A stretch of 64,000 bases of DNA from Tilletiopsis washingtonensis (taxonomy: Eukaryota; Basidiomycota; Exobasidiomycetes; Entylomatales): NCBI RefSeq assembly GCF_003144115.1, contig NW_020312004.1:580506-644505 (forward strand), in the 5' to 3' direction. The position numbers were made by a program, and so were the translations under genes. The stretch's first letter is position 1, and every line of letters begins with the position of its first letter. The notes beneath the pieces were generated by a model. It was given only the letters and a program-made list of their open reading frames with translations, searched no databases and was not told the origin of the DNA. This document shows, one piece after another, positions 22,662-33,600 of the stretch.

Positions 22662-22938
22662 TAGGCCCTCGCACGACCTCTCCACCCCTCCGCCCAGCCC
22701 ACCCTTCCTCCTCACCCTTGCTCGCACCGCTCTCGGTATCCCTCCTCTGCGCTATTCCCAGCCAGCACTCAACGCCGCCGCATCATCGATCGATCGACGC
22801 CGCGCCCCACTTTCGCCTCCTCGACAGCTAGTCGCCGCACTCTGCGCCCCTGACACGCCCGCGCAAGACGCCCCGCCGTCCGCCTGCCTCCGCCGCACCC
22901 GACCCTTATCGCCTCAAAAGCCGCCGCGCTCTCGCAAC

Positions 22939-24474
22939 ATGTACAGCTCCGGCCCCGTCGCCATGGCTCATCCTCGTCACTACGCCGAGTCGTCGGTCGC
23001 CTACCACCCGCGCGCCGCCTACGCCGCCGCGCCCTCCTCCTCCTACCCTCCGCGCCGCGACGCCCAGTACGACGCGCCGCTCGCCTACTCGCACGACGCC
23101 TACGGCCGCCCCATGCCTTCCGCCGCATCGACGTCCTTCGCCATGGTGCCGCGCGGCGTCGTCTCGTCGGCGTACGAGGAGTCGCTCATCTCGCCGATGC
23201 ACCAGCAGCCGACGTACATCGGCTACATCAAGACGGCCTCGGACGCCATCCTCCTCCTCTCGGCCTGCGACCTGCCCGCCAACGCCGGCCTCGCCCGCGG
23301 CGCCTGCCCGCCGCCGCGATGCGTCACTCGCCGCCTGCTCGACAGTGAGCGCGCCACGCTCATCCGCTCCGGCAGCGTCTTCGCCTGGGACGAGAAGTCG
23401 GCCGGCATGCGTCGCTGGACCGACGGCAAGTGCTGGAGCGCCAGCCGTGTCTCCGGCTGCTTCCTCACCTACCGCGAGCTCGAGGTGCGCAAGAAGCCCG
23501 CCAGCAGCACGGCCAACGGCAGCACCGTCGCCACGGCCAACCAGTACAAGGTCGACGGCCTCATCAAGCAGAGCTTCACCATCACGACGCGCAGCGGCCG
23601 CAAGCTCCACGTCATCTCCTACTACACCAAGCGCGACTTCCGCGAGGGCCGCCTGCGCCGTGTCAGCGAGGACCCGCGCTTCGTCGGCGAGGGCGGCGGC
23701 GAGTGGGGCCTCAGCGTCGACGAGGACGAGTACCGCGACCCGACGCTGCGCGACGCCGACGCTCCGTGCCTCAGCCCCGTCTCGCCTTTCAACGCTCTCC
23801 ACCCGTCGCCTCGCGCACTGCTTCAACACGCTCCGCTGCCGCAGCTCAACCACGAGCCGGCGCCGTCGTCGTCGCGGCACTACTACTCGGCCTACGACCT
23901 TCCGAGCCCACCGTCCTCTTCGCACGATGTCAACCGTCGCAACTCTGGTCCCACCTCCGTCCTCGCTCCGGTCCCCGCCGCCGCCGGCATGAAGCGTTCG
24001 GCCTCGCACAGTTCGCGCGACGAGCAGCGCACCGAGAGCTACATGGCACCTCCGGCATCGCAGCGGCGGCGCGGCAGCTCGACGTACAGCAACAGCGGCG
24101 CCGAGCAGTCGTTTGGCAGCAGCGAGCCTCGCACCTCGATCCAGAGCGGCGCCAGCTCTGCAGCCACGACGGTCGACATGCGCTCGGCATGCGAGGAGCA
24201 GCAACAGCAGGCACGGCGACCTCCGCCGCTGCAGCTCGTGCACTCTGCCTTTGGCGGCGCACGCGGCTCGCCCAGTGCCGTCGGCGCCCTGCTGTCTCTG
24301 CGCACCTCCAAGTCCGTCGGCTCGCTCTCCAGCGGGCCCTCGCCGCGCCTGTTCAGCAACATGCCGCTGCCCGGCAGCGGCGGCAGCCACCCGGCAAGCC
24401 CGACGAGCCCGCTGCCGCCCATGCTCTCGACGTCGGACCGTTCGGCCCTCAACAAGCTCACGGTCCGCCTCTGA
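22939..24474 (+). CDS. WOPR-domain transcription factor (Gti1/Pac2 family, Wor1/Ros1 type)
   Basis: Fungal-specific DNA-binding regulator. Family members (Candida Wor1, Histoplasma Ryp1, Fusarium Sge1, Ustilago Ros1) control cell-type switches, dimorphism, effector expression or sporulation. It is a single exon of 511 residues. WOPR part a begins at about residue 92 with TYIGYIKTASDAILLLSA and includes LIRSGSVFAWDE, MRRWTDGKCWSASR and GCFLTYRELEV. After a short Ser/Thr/Asn linker, part b (about 200-245) reads YKVDGLIKQSFTIT, KLHVISYYTKRDF and a basic stretch. The C-terminal half is Ser/Pro/Gln-rich and disordered, as in the family. The first 90 residues are Tyr/Ala/Pro-rich. An alternative start at the second Met (residue 9) cannot be excluded. 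Its neighbourhood is almost empty of genes on both sides. Confidence 0.93.
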   Translation: MYSSGPVAMAHPRHYAESSVAYHPRAAYAAAPSSSYPPRRDAQYDAPLAYSHDAYGRPMPSAASTSFAMVPRGVVSSAYEESLISPMHQQPTYIGYIKTASDAILLLSACDLPANAGLARGACPPPRCVTRRLLDSERATLIRSGSVFAWDEKSAGMRRWTDGKCWSASRVSGCFLTYRELEVRKKPASSTANGSTVATANQYKVDGLIKQSFTITTRSGRKLHVISYYTKRDFREGRLRRVSEDPRFVGEGGGEWGLSVDEDEYRDPTLRDADAPCLSPVSPFNALHPSPRALLQHAPLPQLNHEPAPSSSRHYYSAYDLPSPPSSSHDVNRRNSGPTSVLAPVPAAAGMKRSASHSSRDEQRTESYMAPPASQRRRGSSTYSNSGAEQSFGSSEPRTSIQSGASSAATTVDMRSACEEQQQQARRPPPLQLVHSAFGGARGSPSAVGALLSLRTSKSVGSLSSGPSPRLFSNMPLPGSGGSHPASPTSPLPPMLSTSDRSALNKLTVRL

Positions 24475-27400
24475 GAGGCGTATGCGCCTGATGCAGGGAC
24501 GCATCTGGCGTGCGTCTGCTGCCGTCACTTGCTCCCCGCCCCGTCACAATGCCCCGGCCTGTATTCTAAGCTCCGCCCTTCCACTGCTCTTCTGCTCTGC
24601 CCCTGCGCTTTCACTGCACTACTTGTTACCCTGCCTTCACCCTTGGCGTCTATTCCCTGCATCTACACTTGCGCAGTCGCTAGTTCGCTCTACACCTCCT
24701 TGCTCTGGTGCCCCGTCGTCACGCAATTGCTACATCTGCTGCCAAACACTCTGGTCTGTCTGTCTACTTTGGCCTGATGACACGGCCCACTGGCACAGAG
24801 CGGCCCTTGCGGCACGCGAACTCGCGGGGCTGCCACAGCATGCTGCAGGCTGAGTGTCGGACCCACGGCACGGCGCGGCCGTGTCAGAGGCTGTGGCAGA
24901 CGCCGTGGCGCCTCCCCGGGGCGCGTGCGTGCATGCATCGCGGGGGACGCCGCTTGCGGCGCTGTGCACAATCTTCCGCGGACAGCCTCCGAGGCTGGTA
25001 CGCACGGGCGGGGCGGGAACGCGGCGAGCAAGAGCGCACACGGCATCGGCACGCACCACTCTGACTCTCTCTCACACGAAAGAGACGCAACTGACACGTC
25101 GCAGACACGGTGTTGCGAGCATGCGCACCTCATGCTGCTGCCGTCCTGCCGACGCATTCATCCGAGCTTGGGCAAGAGGCGACGAGCGGCATGCAGCAGA
25201 CGCGCGCCACCTCCTCCCATGCACTCGCTGCGGCCGATCTCATGCGTCGAGGCAGGGGAGCATCCTTGAGCGGCGCCGGGCACTGGTGTGCAGCACGCTG
25301 GAGGCTGCTATTTGCGCACACACGGGGACGCACAGCGGCGAGGCGGCGTGGCGTGTGAGAGGCGCGAGAGGCACAGCTGAGATAGCCTCTGCCCGGTGGC
25401 TGCAGCAGGACCCCTGGGTGCACACGGACGAACGGAGCATGAGGGCCGCCCGACGATGCATGCCAGATACGCCTCGTCAGGGGGCCAGCATGGAGGCTTA
25501 GGCGATGCATTGGAGCGGCCGCGCTGAGAGCAATGGCCTCCGCTAGGCCGGCCCGAGCCATGCCGTGCGCAGCGGCAGCACGCAGCAGCAGCACGACAAA
25601 GGAACGCACGCGCGGTGGCGCAGCCCGCCGCTGTGCCCGCGTCGCCGCCATGGCGCTGTGGCGCGCTTCGCATGAGAGCAGGCTGCAGGCAATTCCCACG
25701 CACGCGCCCGCGCCGCCGCCGGGTGCCGAGCGCCGCGCCGCCGCGCCCGTTCCCGCGCCCGCGCCGCGACGCCATCCGACGCCCCTCGGCGCGCACGCCG
25801 CCCGCCAAGAGCAAGTGCTGGCTTCCGCTGCATCTGCCTCGAGCCTCTCGAAGCCTGTCCTCGAACCCGCGCGACCTTCGACCCGCGGAAGCCATGCGCT
25901 TGCGCATGGAGCACGCTCGCCGAAGCATGCAGCCGCCACTTCCATGCGACGCATCTCGTGCGGCATGCGCGCGCGCGCAAAAACGTGCCACACGGCAGCG
26001 AGCCTCCGAAGCCTACGCACCACCGCCCAGGCGCCTCTGCCGCTGCAGCGCTTCGCCGGCAGCACATCGGCAACGCACGCATGCAGGCACGTCTGGTGCG
26101 CTAAGCTTAGCCTCAACGGCGGCACGCAGCGAGGCGATGTAGCAGATGCTGGGCGTGCTGGGCGTGCGGGGCGCTGTGATGCGCTGCGGGCAGCACGATG
26201 CCGGTCAGGCCAGAGGGCGTCGGCGTCGGCGTCAGCGCGGCGAGCTCGGAGGGGCACCGCACGGTTGCGCCGCTGGCTGCAGGGCGCTTCCTCCGTGGCG
26301 CGCTCGGCTGGCACGGAGCCGTCACGGCCGCCGCCCGCATCGGCGAGGCAGGACAGTGCTCTGGTGCCCCAGGGGCGTCACCTTATGCACCGACGCGCGC
26401 GAAGCCCCTGCGCGACGCTGCAAGCGCATGCGGGCATTCTAGTCTCCGACGCCCGCAAGCGTGCTGTGGTAATCCGGCAGGAGAGCAGTGTACCACCGGC
26501 GGCACGCCAGCGGCATGAGGGGTCCCGAACGCTGCGGTCTTCCCGCCGGGAAGCGGCCCGCAGCAGCAGGTCGAAGCGCATGGCCGCTCGCTCCTGCCCT
26601 GCACGCTTTGCCGGCGGCCGTGCTGCCTCGCTGCGCCGTGCGTCGGCGTCCGAGCAGTCGCGCGTCGGCGCCGGCCCGAGGACATTCCACTGCTGCGCGG
26701 CGCCGAGGCGGCCACCCAGCGGTGCCCTTGCGCAAGTGCCTCGGCGTAGGAGGCTTCTCCTCAGCAACGGCCGTACAGCACGAGAGCAAACCCTCCGTGC
26801 GCTGCCGCGCTGCTTGCGGCCAAGAGCTGGGAGCTCCTTGCCGAGCCTTGCTCAGTCAACAGAGCGCGTGCTCGCTGACCTTCTCAGCATGCCTCTCTCC
26901 ACCTCGAGTGGCCTTGCGAATGCGTCCTGAGCCCCCAGCGGAGCTCTGAGCGAGACGCTTCGCATCGCAGGCGCCAGACAGGCTGCGCTCTGCACGTCAA
27001 GCGTCGCTGGGTGTGCTGTAAGGTCCACGTCGAGGCGGCATGAGCGGCACAGGTGCGGCCGAGCACGCAGCCAAGTGCATCTCGGAGTGCCGCACTGCCG
27101 TCCGCCGTTCATGCCGACGCTGCGGTGCTGAGGCAGTAGCGAGCGGTGCTGCAGAGGCGGCACCTCGCCCGCACTCGGCGCCAACATCTCGCCCCTCCTC
27201 GCACGCTGCGGCTGCACTCCGCCGGGGATTTGTGCGCCAGGGGTACAGCGCAGAGCCGTGCGGTGGCCGCAGCCGCAGCAGACCAGGCGCAGAGCCGCAG
27301 CGGCAGCGGCAGCGCAGCACCAGGCGTCGCAGCGGTCGAGCTGCCGCCGGCCTGAGCCCCTCCGGCCCACATTTGTCAGCCTCGCAGCACGCCGCATGCC

Positions 27401-30400
27401 TCGGCATCTCCGCCTGTCGTGCCGCCTGCGCCTTGAGCGCTGTCGACAGGCACCTCGACGGGCGGAGATGGCCCGCCAGCCCTTCTCTATCGAACGATGC
27501 AATCGCCTGCTGCTGCCTTGGAGGCGATGAGGCGTCAGATGGGCAGCGATGGGGCTGAGATGTCGGGCCGACGGGTCTGCGCGCGTGACATGGCCGACGG
27601 GACGCGTCCCCTCGCGACTCTGCCATCCCACGGGCTGCCTCTCTGTACCTCTGCACCGCGGCTCGGCGTGTATTGTGCTTGCTCAGCAACGTACAATGCC
27701 GCTTGTGCAATCGCCTATGTAGTCCGCAGGCGCTGCCGCGTGGTATTCCTCCGCGGCGGCTCCTCATTCCGGCGGTGCCCACACGTCTCGCGTCCCCACT
27801 ACAAAGCAGCCACCACACGTGCGAGACGGCCAGCGGGTTGAGGCGCGAAGCGTGAGAAGCGGCAGGATGGCAAGACGCAGACGCTGCACGACCTGAGCTG
27901 CAATGAAGGAGCGGGGAGCGCGGCGCAGGAGAGGAGCCTGCTGCGGCGCGCAGCGGCATCTCGAGCGCGCGCGGAGGGAAGGGGCAGAGGGCAGATGCAT
28001 GCGGCGTCATCGTGGGCCGCGCTCCAGGGCGCGAGATGCCGCTCATGCGGCGCCAGCGTGCACGCTACGGAGCGCCCATGCCTCCCTCTCGGCTTCTGCA
28101 AACAGTCGGCGGTGCGCTTCTGGCGGTGCTGGCGCTGGCGTGCTTGCGTCTGCCGCTCTGGCGCGCATCTGTGCATGCTGGAGGCAGCATGACGCCCGCG
28201 CTCCACGCTAAGCAGGCACGCTGGGCGCGCTCGGCGCTTCTGAATGCGCCGAAGCGCAGGCGCGGCAGCGGCGTGCTTGCGCCGACTTGCTCCTGTGTCG
28301 TGCGGGCGCAAGGTCCGCCAGTCCGAGCCGCTCCGGATTGCGCAGGAGCGTCGCCGGAGCAGCACCTCGTCCGCCGCCGCCCGGCCGCGCGTGCGCGCGC
28401 GCCTCGGGCCTTTGCCGCGCTCCCCTTGCGTTCGTGCCCTGCACCCATGCGCGGCTCCGAGGGTGCTCCACTGGCGCACACGGCGCGCCAGCGGAATCCC
28501 ACTCACTGGCCTGCAAGCTAGAACTGCACGCAGCACAGCGCACGGCCGCGGCCCGAGGTTTGTTCAGCCGTTGCACCTGCAAGCACGCCGCGCCGCCGCC
28601 GCCAAGCGCTCCTCGTGCTCCCCGAGAAGCATGCCGCTCCTCATTCGCCGTGCGCTTCAGCCTAGATGCACTACTTCATAGTGCGCAGTGACGCACGCTG
28701 CAAGGCCCGTGACTCGCCAAGGCACGCAGCTGCAGCGTGCTCGACTCCGGCCCGCGAAGGACACGCACGCATGCCGGCCTCCGAGCTCGCGCGCGCGGCG
28801 TGAGACGAGACCTCCTCGCTGCTCGCTCCTTCACCCCTTCGCATGGCCGCTCTATACAAGCGTCGTTGCGCCGACGATCGAGCGTTCCAAGACTGGAGCT
28901 GTGCATGCCGCAGGATGAGCTGATGACCCACAAGCGGATGCGGTCTCGACGGGCAGATGCCCACCTGCATGGCGTGCGAAAAGCGGGCCGTCAAAGAGGC
29001 TGGATGCTGATCGACGGCGACTCGTCTTGGCCCGTCTGGGCACGCGACAAGCGGTCCTGCTCCTCCTTGCGGGCATGTTCTGCAACGCAGCCTTCATTCT
29101 TGTCTGCGGGAGCAATCTACTCCGAGCTTTCTCGCGCAGCACAACGCAGCATGCGGACGAGACACTCAGCGCATCACCGGCAGACACAGACGGACGAAGC
29201 ATATCGAGCGGGGCGTGGAGGGCTGGGTGGACTCGAAGGTGTTGTACCGCAGCTGCAGCTGCACGCTCGAGACAGCGTCCGAGATCGAGGCGCAGTAGGG
29301 GCAGGTGAGGCAGCACCGCCGCTGCGCGCAGCGTCGGTGCGTCGACGGCGAGCTGACCTCGCTGCCTCCGCATGGTCGTCTTGCGTCCGCGGACCGGCCT
29401 TTGGAGGCGGACCTCTGCGCCTCGCACCCTTCGAGACGCGGAGGCGGAGCCCGAAAGGCTGCATGCTCTGTACCCTGCTGCATGCGCAGCATGTTCGCGC
29501 ATTACGCTCAGATCATCAGTCAAAGTGCTGTCACTTTGAGCGGTGTCGGAGTCCGGCGAGACGATGCACACGCTGAGGCCCAGAGCTTGTCACTCCGCCT
29601 CCGCCCGCCCCGCACAGGGCGGGCGGGCATTGCGCATCAACACACGACGGCACGCGCGGCTGCGGCATGGGCCGTGCCAAGGCTCGCATTCGGCGGCGCT
29701 CGATGAGCATCTCGACTGCCTCTCTTCTGCTTCTCTTTCTCTCGCACACTGCAGCATGCAGGCGGCCCTCTCTCCCTCTCCGCTCTCGCTTCCGCCCCCG
29801 CCTGAGGTACGTGCATGCCTGAGCGCTGCACGCGGCCGAGGCGAAGGCCGAGAGCACACGACTCGCATCCGCACGCGGCCTGGCGGGCGTCGAATGGGCC
29901 TCGGATCCGAGAGCGGGACCTCCTCCCATCCATCCTGCTTCGCCGTCTGCTGCAGACGCACCTGCGCTACAGCCTCAGTGCACCTGCCGAGCTGCAGCGG
30001 CTCGGGCTCGCGGAGTGGAATTCCGCAGTCGGTCCGCGCTCCGACTCAGGGCAGGGCAGGCAGAGTTGATACACCCCCGCCCTGGGATTGCGCGCTCGCC
30101 TGTCGATGATCAATAGAACCTATGTAGCTCCATCTCCATCATGACCGCATGCATACGCCAGAGAGGAGCGCTTGAGCTGCCCCTGCGTGCTGGAGCGGCC
30201 GCACCGAAGGACCTATTACGAGGCGCGCCGCCCGGAGTCCGGGAGGCAACGTGCTCAGGCTGCCACGTGACCGGCACTCGTCGAGCTCCTCCTGACTGCG
30301 CCTTGAGCACGGCCCAGGGAGGTCTCTGAGTCCGAGTGCGGCGCTGCTCAAGTGATCGCTGGACGCGCAGCGCTCGGTTCTGTAGTCTCGCGACTCGCAA

Positions 30401-30681
30401 GGAGCTCGCACGCGCGCCATGCGCGAGGGCCTTACGGCTGTCACGCGTCGCCTCCTCCTCTCACATCTGCGCCCGCACACGCACGCAGAGGCATAGCTTA
30501 TCGAGTCGTGAATTGTGGGTGATGTAACAGAGATGCGACGAGCCTAGTACGAGGTAGCGGGAAGGGAAAGGGGGCGCTGTATGTACAGCGCGCGAGCGGC
30601 CCCAGGCCAGCCGGCCTGGAATGGTGTCCCGCTCGGCGCGCATCGAGTCTATTTACAAAGTGTGCGGAGAGGCAGGCCCGT
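24475..30681. other. 6.2-kb region without a convincing gene, downstream of the WOPR regulator
   Basis: This region is like the upstream one: overlapping long frames on both strands (for example 465 codons at 25533-26930 +, 394 at 26314-25130 -) with Cys/Arg/His-heavy composition and no motif. The first few hundred bases are TC-rich and probably contain the WOPR 3' UTR. One short stretch at 29166-29318 (-) has coding-like composition. Given the PMC1 stop at 30682, the right end must include that gene's 3' UTR. Confidence 0.55.
29166..29318 (-). other. coding-like island of about 50 codons
   Basis: In one minus-strand frame ending at a TGA at 29166, about 47 of 51 codons end in G or C, well above neighbouring frames. 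It reads through CPYCASISDAVSSVQ and LRYNTFESTQPSTP. No exon partner was found and I do not recognise it. It could be a small unannotated exon, a decayed gene, or local compositional noise. Confidence 0.2.
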
Positions 30682-33600
30682 CTATGCCGACTTGCTGCCG
30701 CCGCCGGCCTGCAGCTTCTGCAGGAACTGGTCGTCATTGGCCGTGTCGGGGTGCAGCTGGATGGCGCCGCCCTGGTAGAGCTGCCAGGACGAGACGGAGG
30801 GGTCGCCCGCCGCCGGGTCGCGACGCGAGGCCGCCTCGGGGTTCGTGGGCCGCCAGCCGCCGCCGACGGAGGCGCCGATGAGCGCGGGCACGAGGGCCAT
30901 GAGCGTCTGCGGGTGCACGTCGGCATCGCGCATGCGCCGGCTCTTGCTCTTCCACGCCAGGCGCACGAGCTGCGAGCGGCCGCCGCGGATGCGCGAGAAG
31001 GCCGAGAGGCGCTCGGCGACGCCGCCGAACTCTTCGCCGTACTCCTTGGCCTCGGCCTCCTTGGCCTCGTGCGAGATCGTCGGCAGGCGGTTGGGGTCCG
31101 AGTGGATGCCGAGCGCGATGAGTAGCCGCTCACACGGCGCCGTGGGGAAGCAGCGGATCAGCACACCGAGCGGCCACGAGACGAGGCCGATGATGATGAC
31201 GATGGCCCAGTCGGGCCGGCTGCTCTCGCGCGCCGGGTTGTCGGGCTGGAGCGGTGCAATGCCGAACGCGCTCTTGCCGACGAATGAGATGAGCACCTGC
31301 AGGCCGATCTCGACAAGGATGATGCCCATGAACCACTTGTTGCGGTGGATGCCGGCAAAGAAGTTGAACTTGCGCCCCAGCTCACGGCAGTTGACCTGGT
31401 TGAAGAGCTGGCACCAGACGAAGGCGTTGAAGATGAGCGAGTTGCGCTCGATGGTGTACGTGGCGGTGAGGTACTCGCGCAGCTCGGGCGTGGCGTCGGC
31501 GGGGATGCGCAGGCCGAGAATGTCGTTGCCGCGGAAGTCGAGCACGAGGGCCATGCACACCTGGTAGATCGACTGGCCGATGATCATCTTCCACATGTCC
31601 GTCGAGATGAGCGGCGCGTCCTTGCGGTCGGGCTTGCGCTTCAGCAGCACGGGCGTGGCGGGGTCCGTGGCGAGCGCCAGCGCGGCGAGCGTGTCCATGA
31701 TGAGGTTGAGCCAGAGCAGCTGCACGGCGCCCAGCACGCTCGAGCCCTCGTCGGACGCGACGGCACTGATGAACGTGATGAGCACGGCACCGACGTTGAC
31801 CGAGAGCTGGAACTGCAGGAAGCGGCGCACGGCGTCGTTGACGCAGCGGCCCCACATGATGGCCTTGACGATCGAGGCGAAGTTGTCGTCCATGAGGATG
31901 ATGTCGGACGCCTCCTTGGCGACCTCCGTGCCGGCAATGCCCATCGAGAAGCCCACGTTGGCGGCCTTGAGAGCCGGTCCGTCGTTCTGCGCATGGAGTC
32001 AGCACAGGACACCGATGCGCATATCACGCAGCCACTCACCGTGCCGTCGCCCGTGACACCGACAATCTCGCCCATGCGCTTCAGGCGCTCGACCAGAATC
32101 TTCTTGTCCTCGGGGCTGGAGCGCGCCAGCACCTGCAGGCGCGGCACGACGGCGTCCATATCGGCGTCGGAGAGCTTGCGGAAGACGGGGCCCTCCATGA
32201 TGATGCCGCCGGGCGTGTAGATGCCGCACTGCGTCGCGATCGAGCGTGCCGTGAGGGCGTTGTCACCGGTGCACATCTTGACCTGCACGCCGGCCTGCGT
32301 GCACGCGGCGACGGCGTCGCGCACGCCGGGGCGCAGCGGGTCCTCGATGCCGACGACGGCGAGCAGCGTCAGGTCGCGCGCCAGGAAGTCGTAGTCCAGC
32401 TCGCCCTCCTCGGTCATCGTCGCGCCCTGCGGCGGCCACGAGGGCGTGTCAAAGTCGCGGTAGCAGACGCCGATGGTGCGCAGCGTCTGGTTGGCGTAGA
32501 AGATGATCGTCTTGGCCACGTTCTCCTGCGACTCCTTGGTGAAGGCCGCCGTCTGAACGTCGCCGTCGGCATCGCCAGAGTCCGGGTCGGGCACGATCAC
32601 GTGCCGCGTGCAGATCTTCGTGAGCACCTCGGACGCGCCCTTGACGAGGAAGCGGTAGCCGCCCTCGGGCTTGCGGATCACGACGCCCATGGCCTTGCGC
32701 TCCGAGCTGAACGGGAAGCTCGTCACGACCTCGTTGCGCTCGCGCGACACGCGGTAGTCCTCCCAGCCGAGCTCCTTGGCCATCTTGAGCAGCGCCGTCT
32801 CCGTCTTGGAGCCGACGAAGCCGAGCTGCTTCGTCTTCTCCGCCTCGACCTTCTTCTTGGGCAGCAGGCGGCGCAGGAACGAGACCTTCTTGAGCGCGCC
32901 GAGGCCCGGCGGTGCCTGCTTGTCGTCGCCGCCCGCCTCGGCGACCTCCTCAAAGGCGCTCGAGTTGACGGAGATCGAGTCGGAGAGCAGCGTGCGCAGC
33001 TTGCCGGAGATGACGGAGCCGAGCTCCTGCTGGTCGATGGCCCAGTCGCGGCGGCCCTGGTGGCGCTGCAGGCTCGAGCGCGAGGCCATGCGCTCGGCGG
33101 CGCTGTCGTCCTCGGGACTCTCGATGCGGCCCTTGTTCTCTTCCAAGTTGTAGGCAAACTTGAGGTGCACGCCGACACTGCCGGCGACGACGCTCATCTC
33201 GTTCTGCGTCAGCGTGCCCGTCTTGTCCGTGCAGATGACGCTTGCGTTGGCCATGGTCTCGCAGGCGCCGAGCACGCGCACGAGGAGGTTCTGCTCCGTC
33301 ATGCGCTTCGTGGCGAAGGCCAGTGCCAGCGTCGTGGCGAGCGGCAGACCCTCGGGCACGGCGACGACCACGACGGTGACGGCAATGACGAGAATGTCGA
33401 TGAACTGCTTGCCGCGCTCGTCGGGCGTCAGGCTCGGTTGTCCAGGGCGGAAGGAGACGAAGAAGCGGATCATGAGCGCGACGAAGAGCAGCAGACCGGC
33501 GGCGGAACCGCAGTAGGCAATGATCTCGGCAAGACGGTTGAGCTTGGCCTGCAGCGGCGTCATCTCGGCCTCGGTGCGCAGCGAGAGCATGAGCTTGCCG

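Larger units (their letters stand above)
14572..22938. other. 8.4-kb region without a convincing gene, upstream of the WOPR regulator
   Basis: Long frames occur on both strands, the longest being 542 codons at 22674-21046 (-). They are rich in Cys, Trp, His and Arg, overlap one another, and lack recognisable motifs or consistent splice structure, so I read them as chance openings in GC-rich DNA. Notable contents are a (CTG)n run, a poly-C run near 16193-16206, a 67-codon coding-like island at 18981-19184 (listed separately), and pyrimidine-rich DNA before the WOPR gene. The left edge, up to about 15 kb, must hold the promoter of the minus-strand gene ending at 13591. The rest plausibly serves as regulatory DNA or unannotated non-coding transcription. 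Confidence 0.55.

Noticed and set aside
21046-22674. 542-codon minus-strand open frame
   Set aside because: It is very rich in Cys, Arg, Trp and His, overlaps equally long frames on the other strand, and has no motif or plausible splice structure. Such openings are expected in GC-rich non-coding DNA.
25533-26930. 465-codon plus-strand open frame
   Set aside because: Low-quality composition, overlapped by a 394-codon frame on the opposite strand, with no recognisable domain.
29027-29308. Plus-strand frame starting with a hydrophobic, signal-like segment
   Set aside because: It begins at TTG, not ATG, its codons lack the third-position bias of real genes here, and the opposite strand has the better coding signal.
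14572-30681. Possible transposon or virus-like remnants filling the gene-poor region
   Set aside because: I found no reverse transcriptase, integrase, transposase or capsid motifs in any frame, and no terminal repeats were obvious. A repeat-library search would be decisive.
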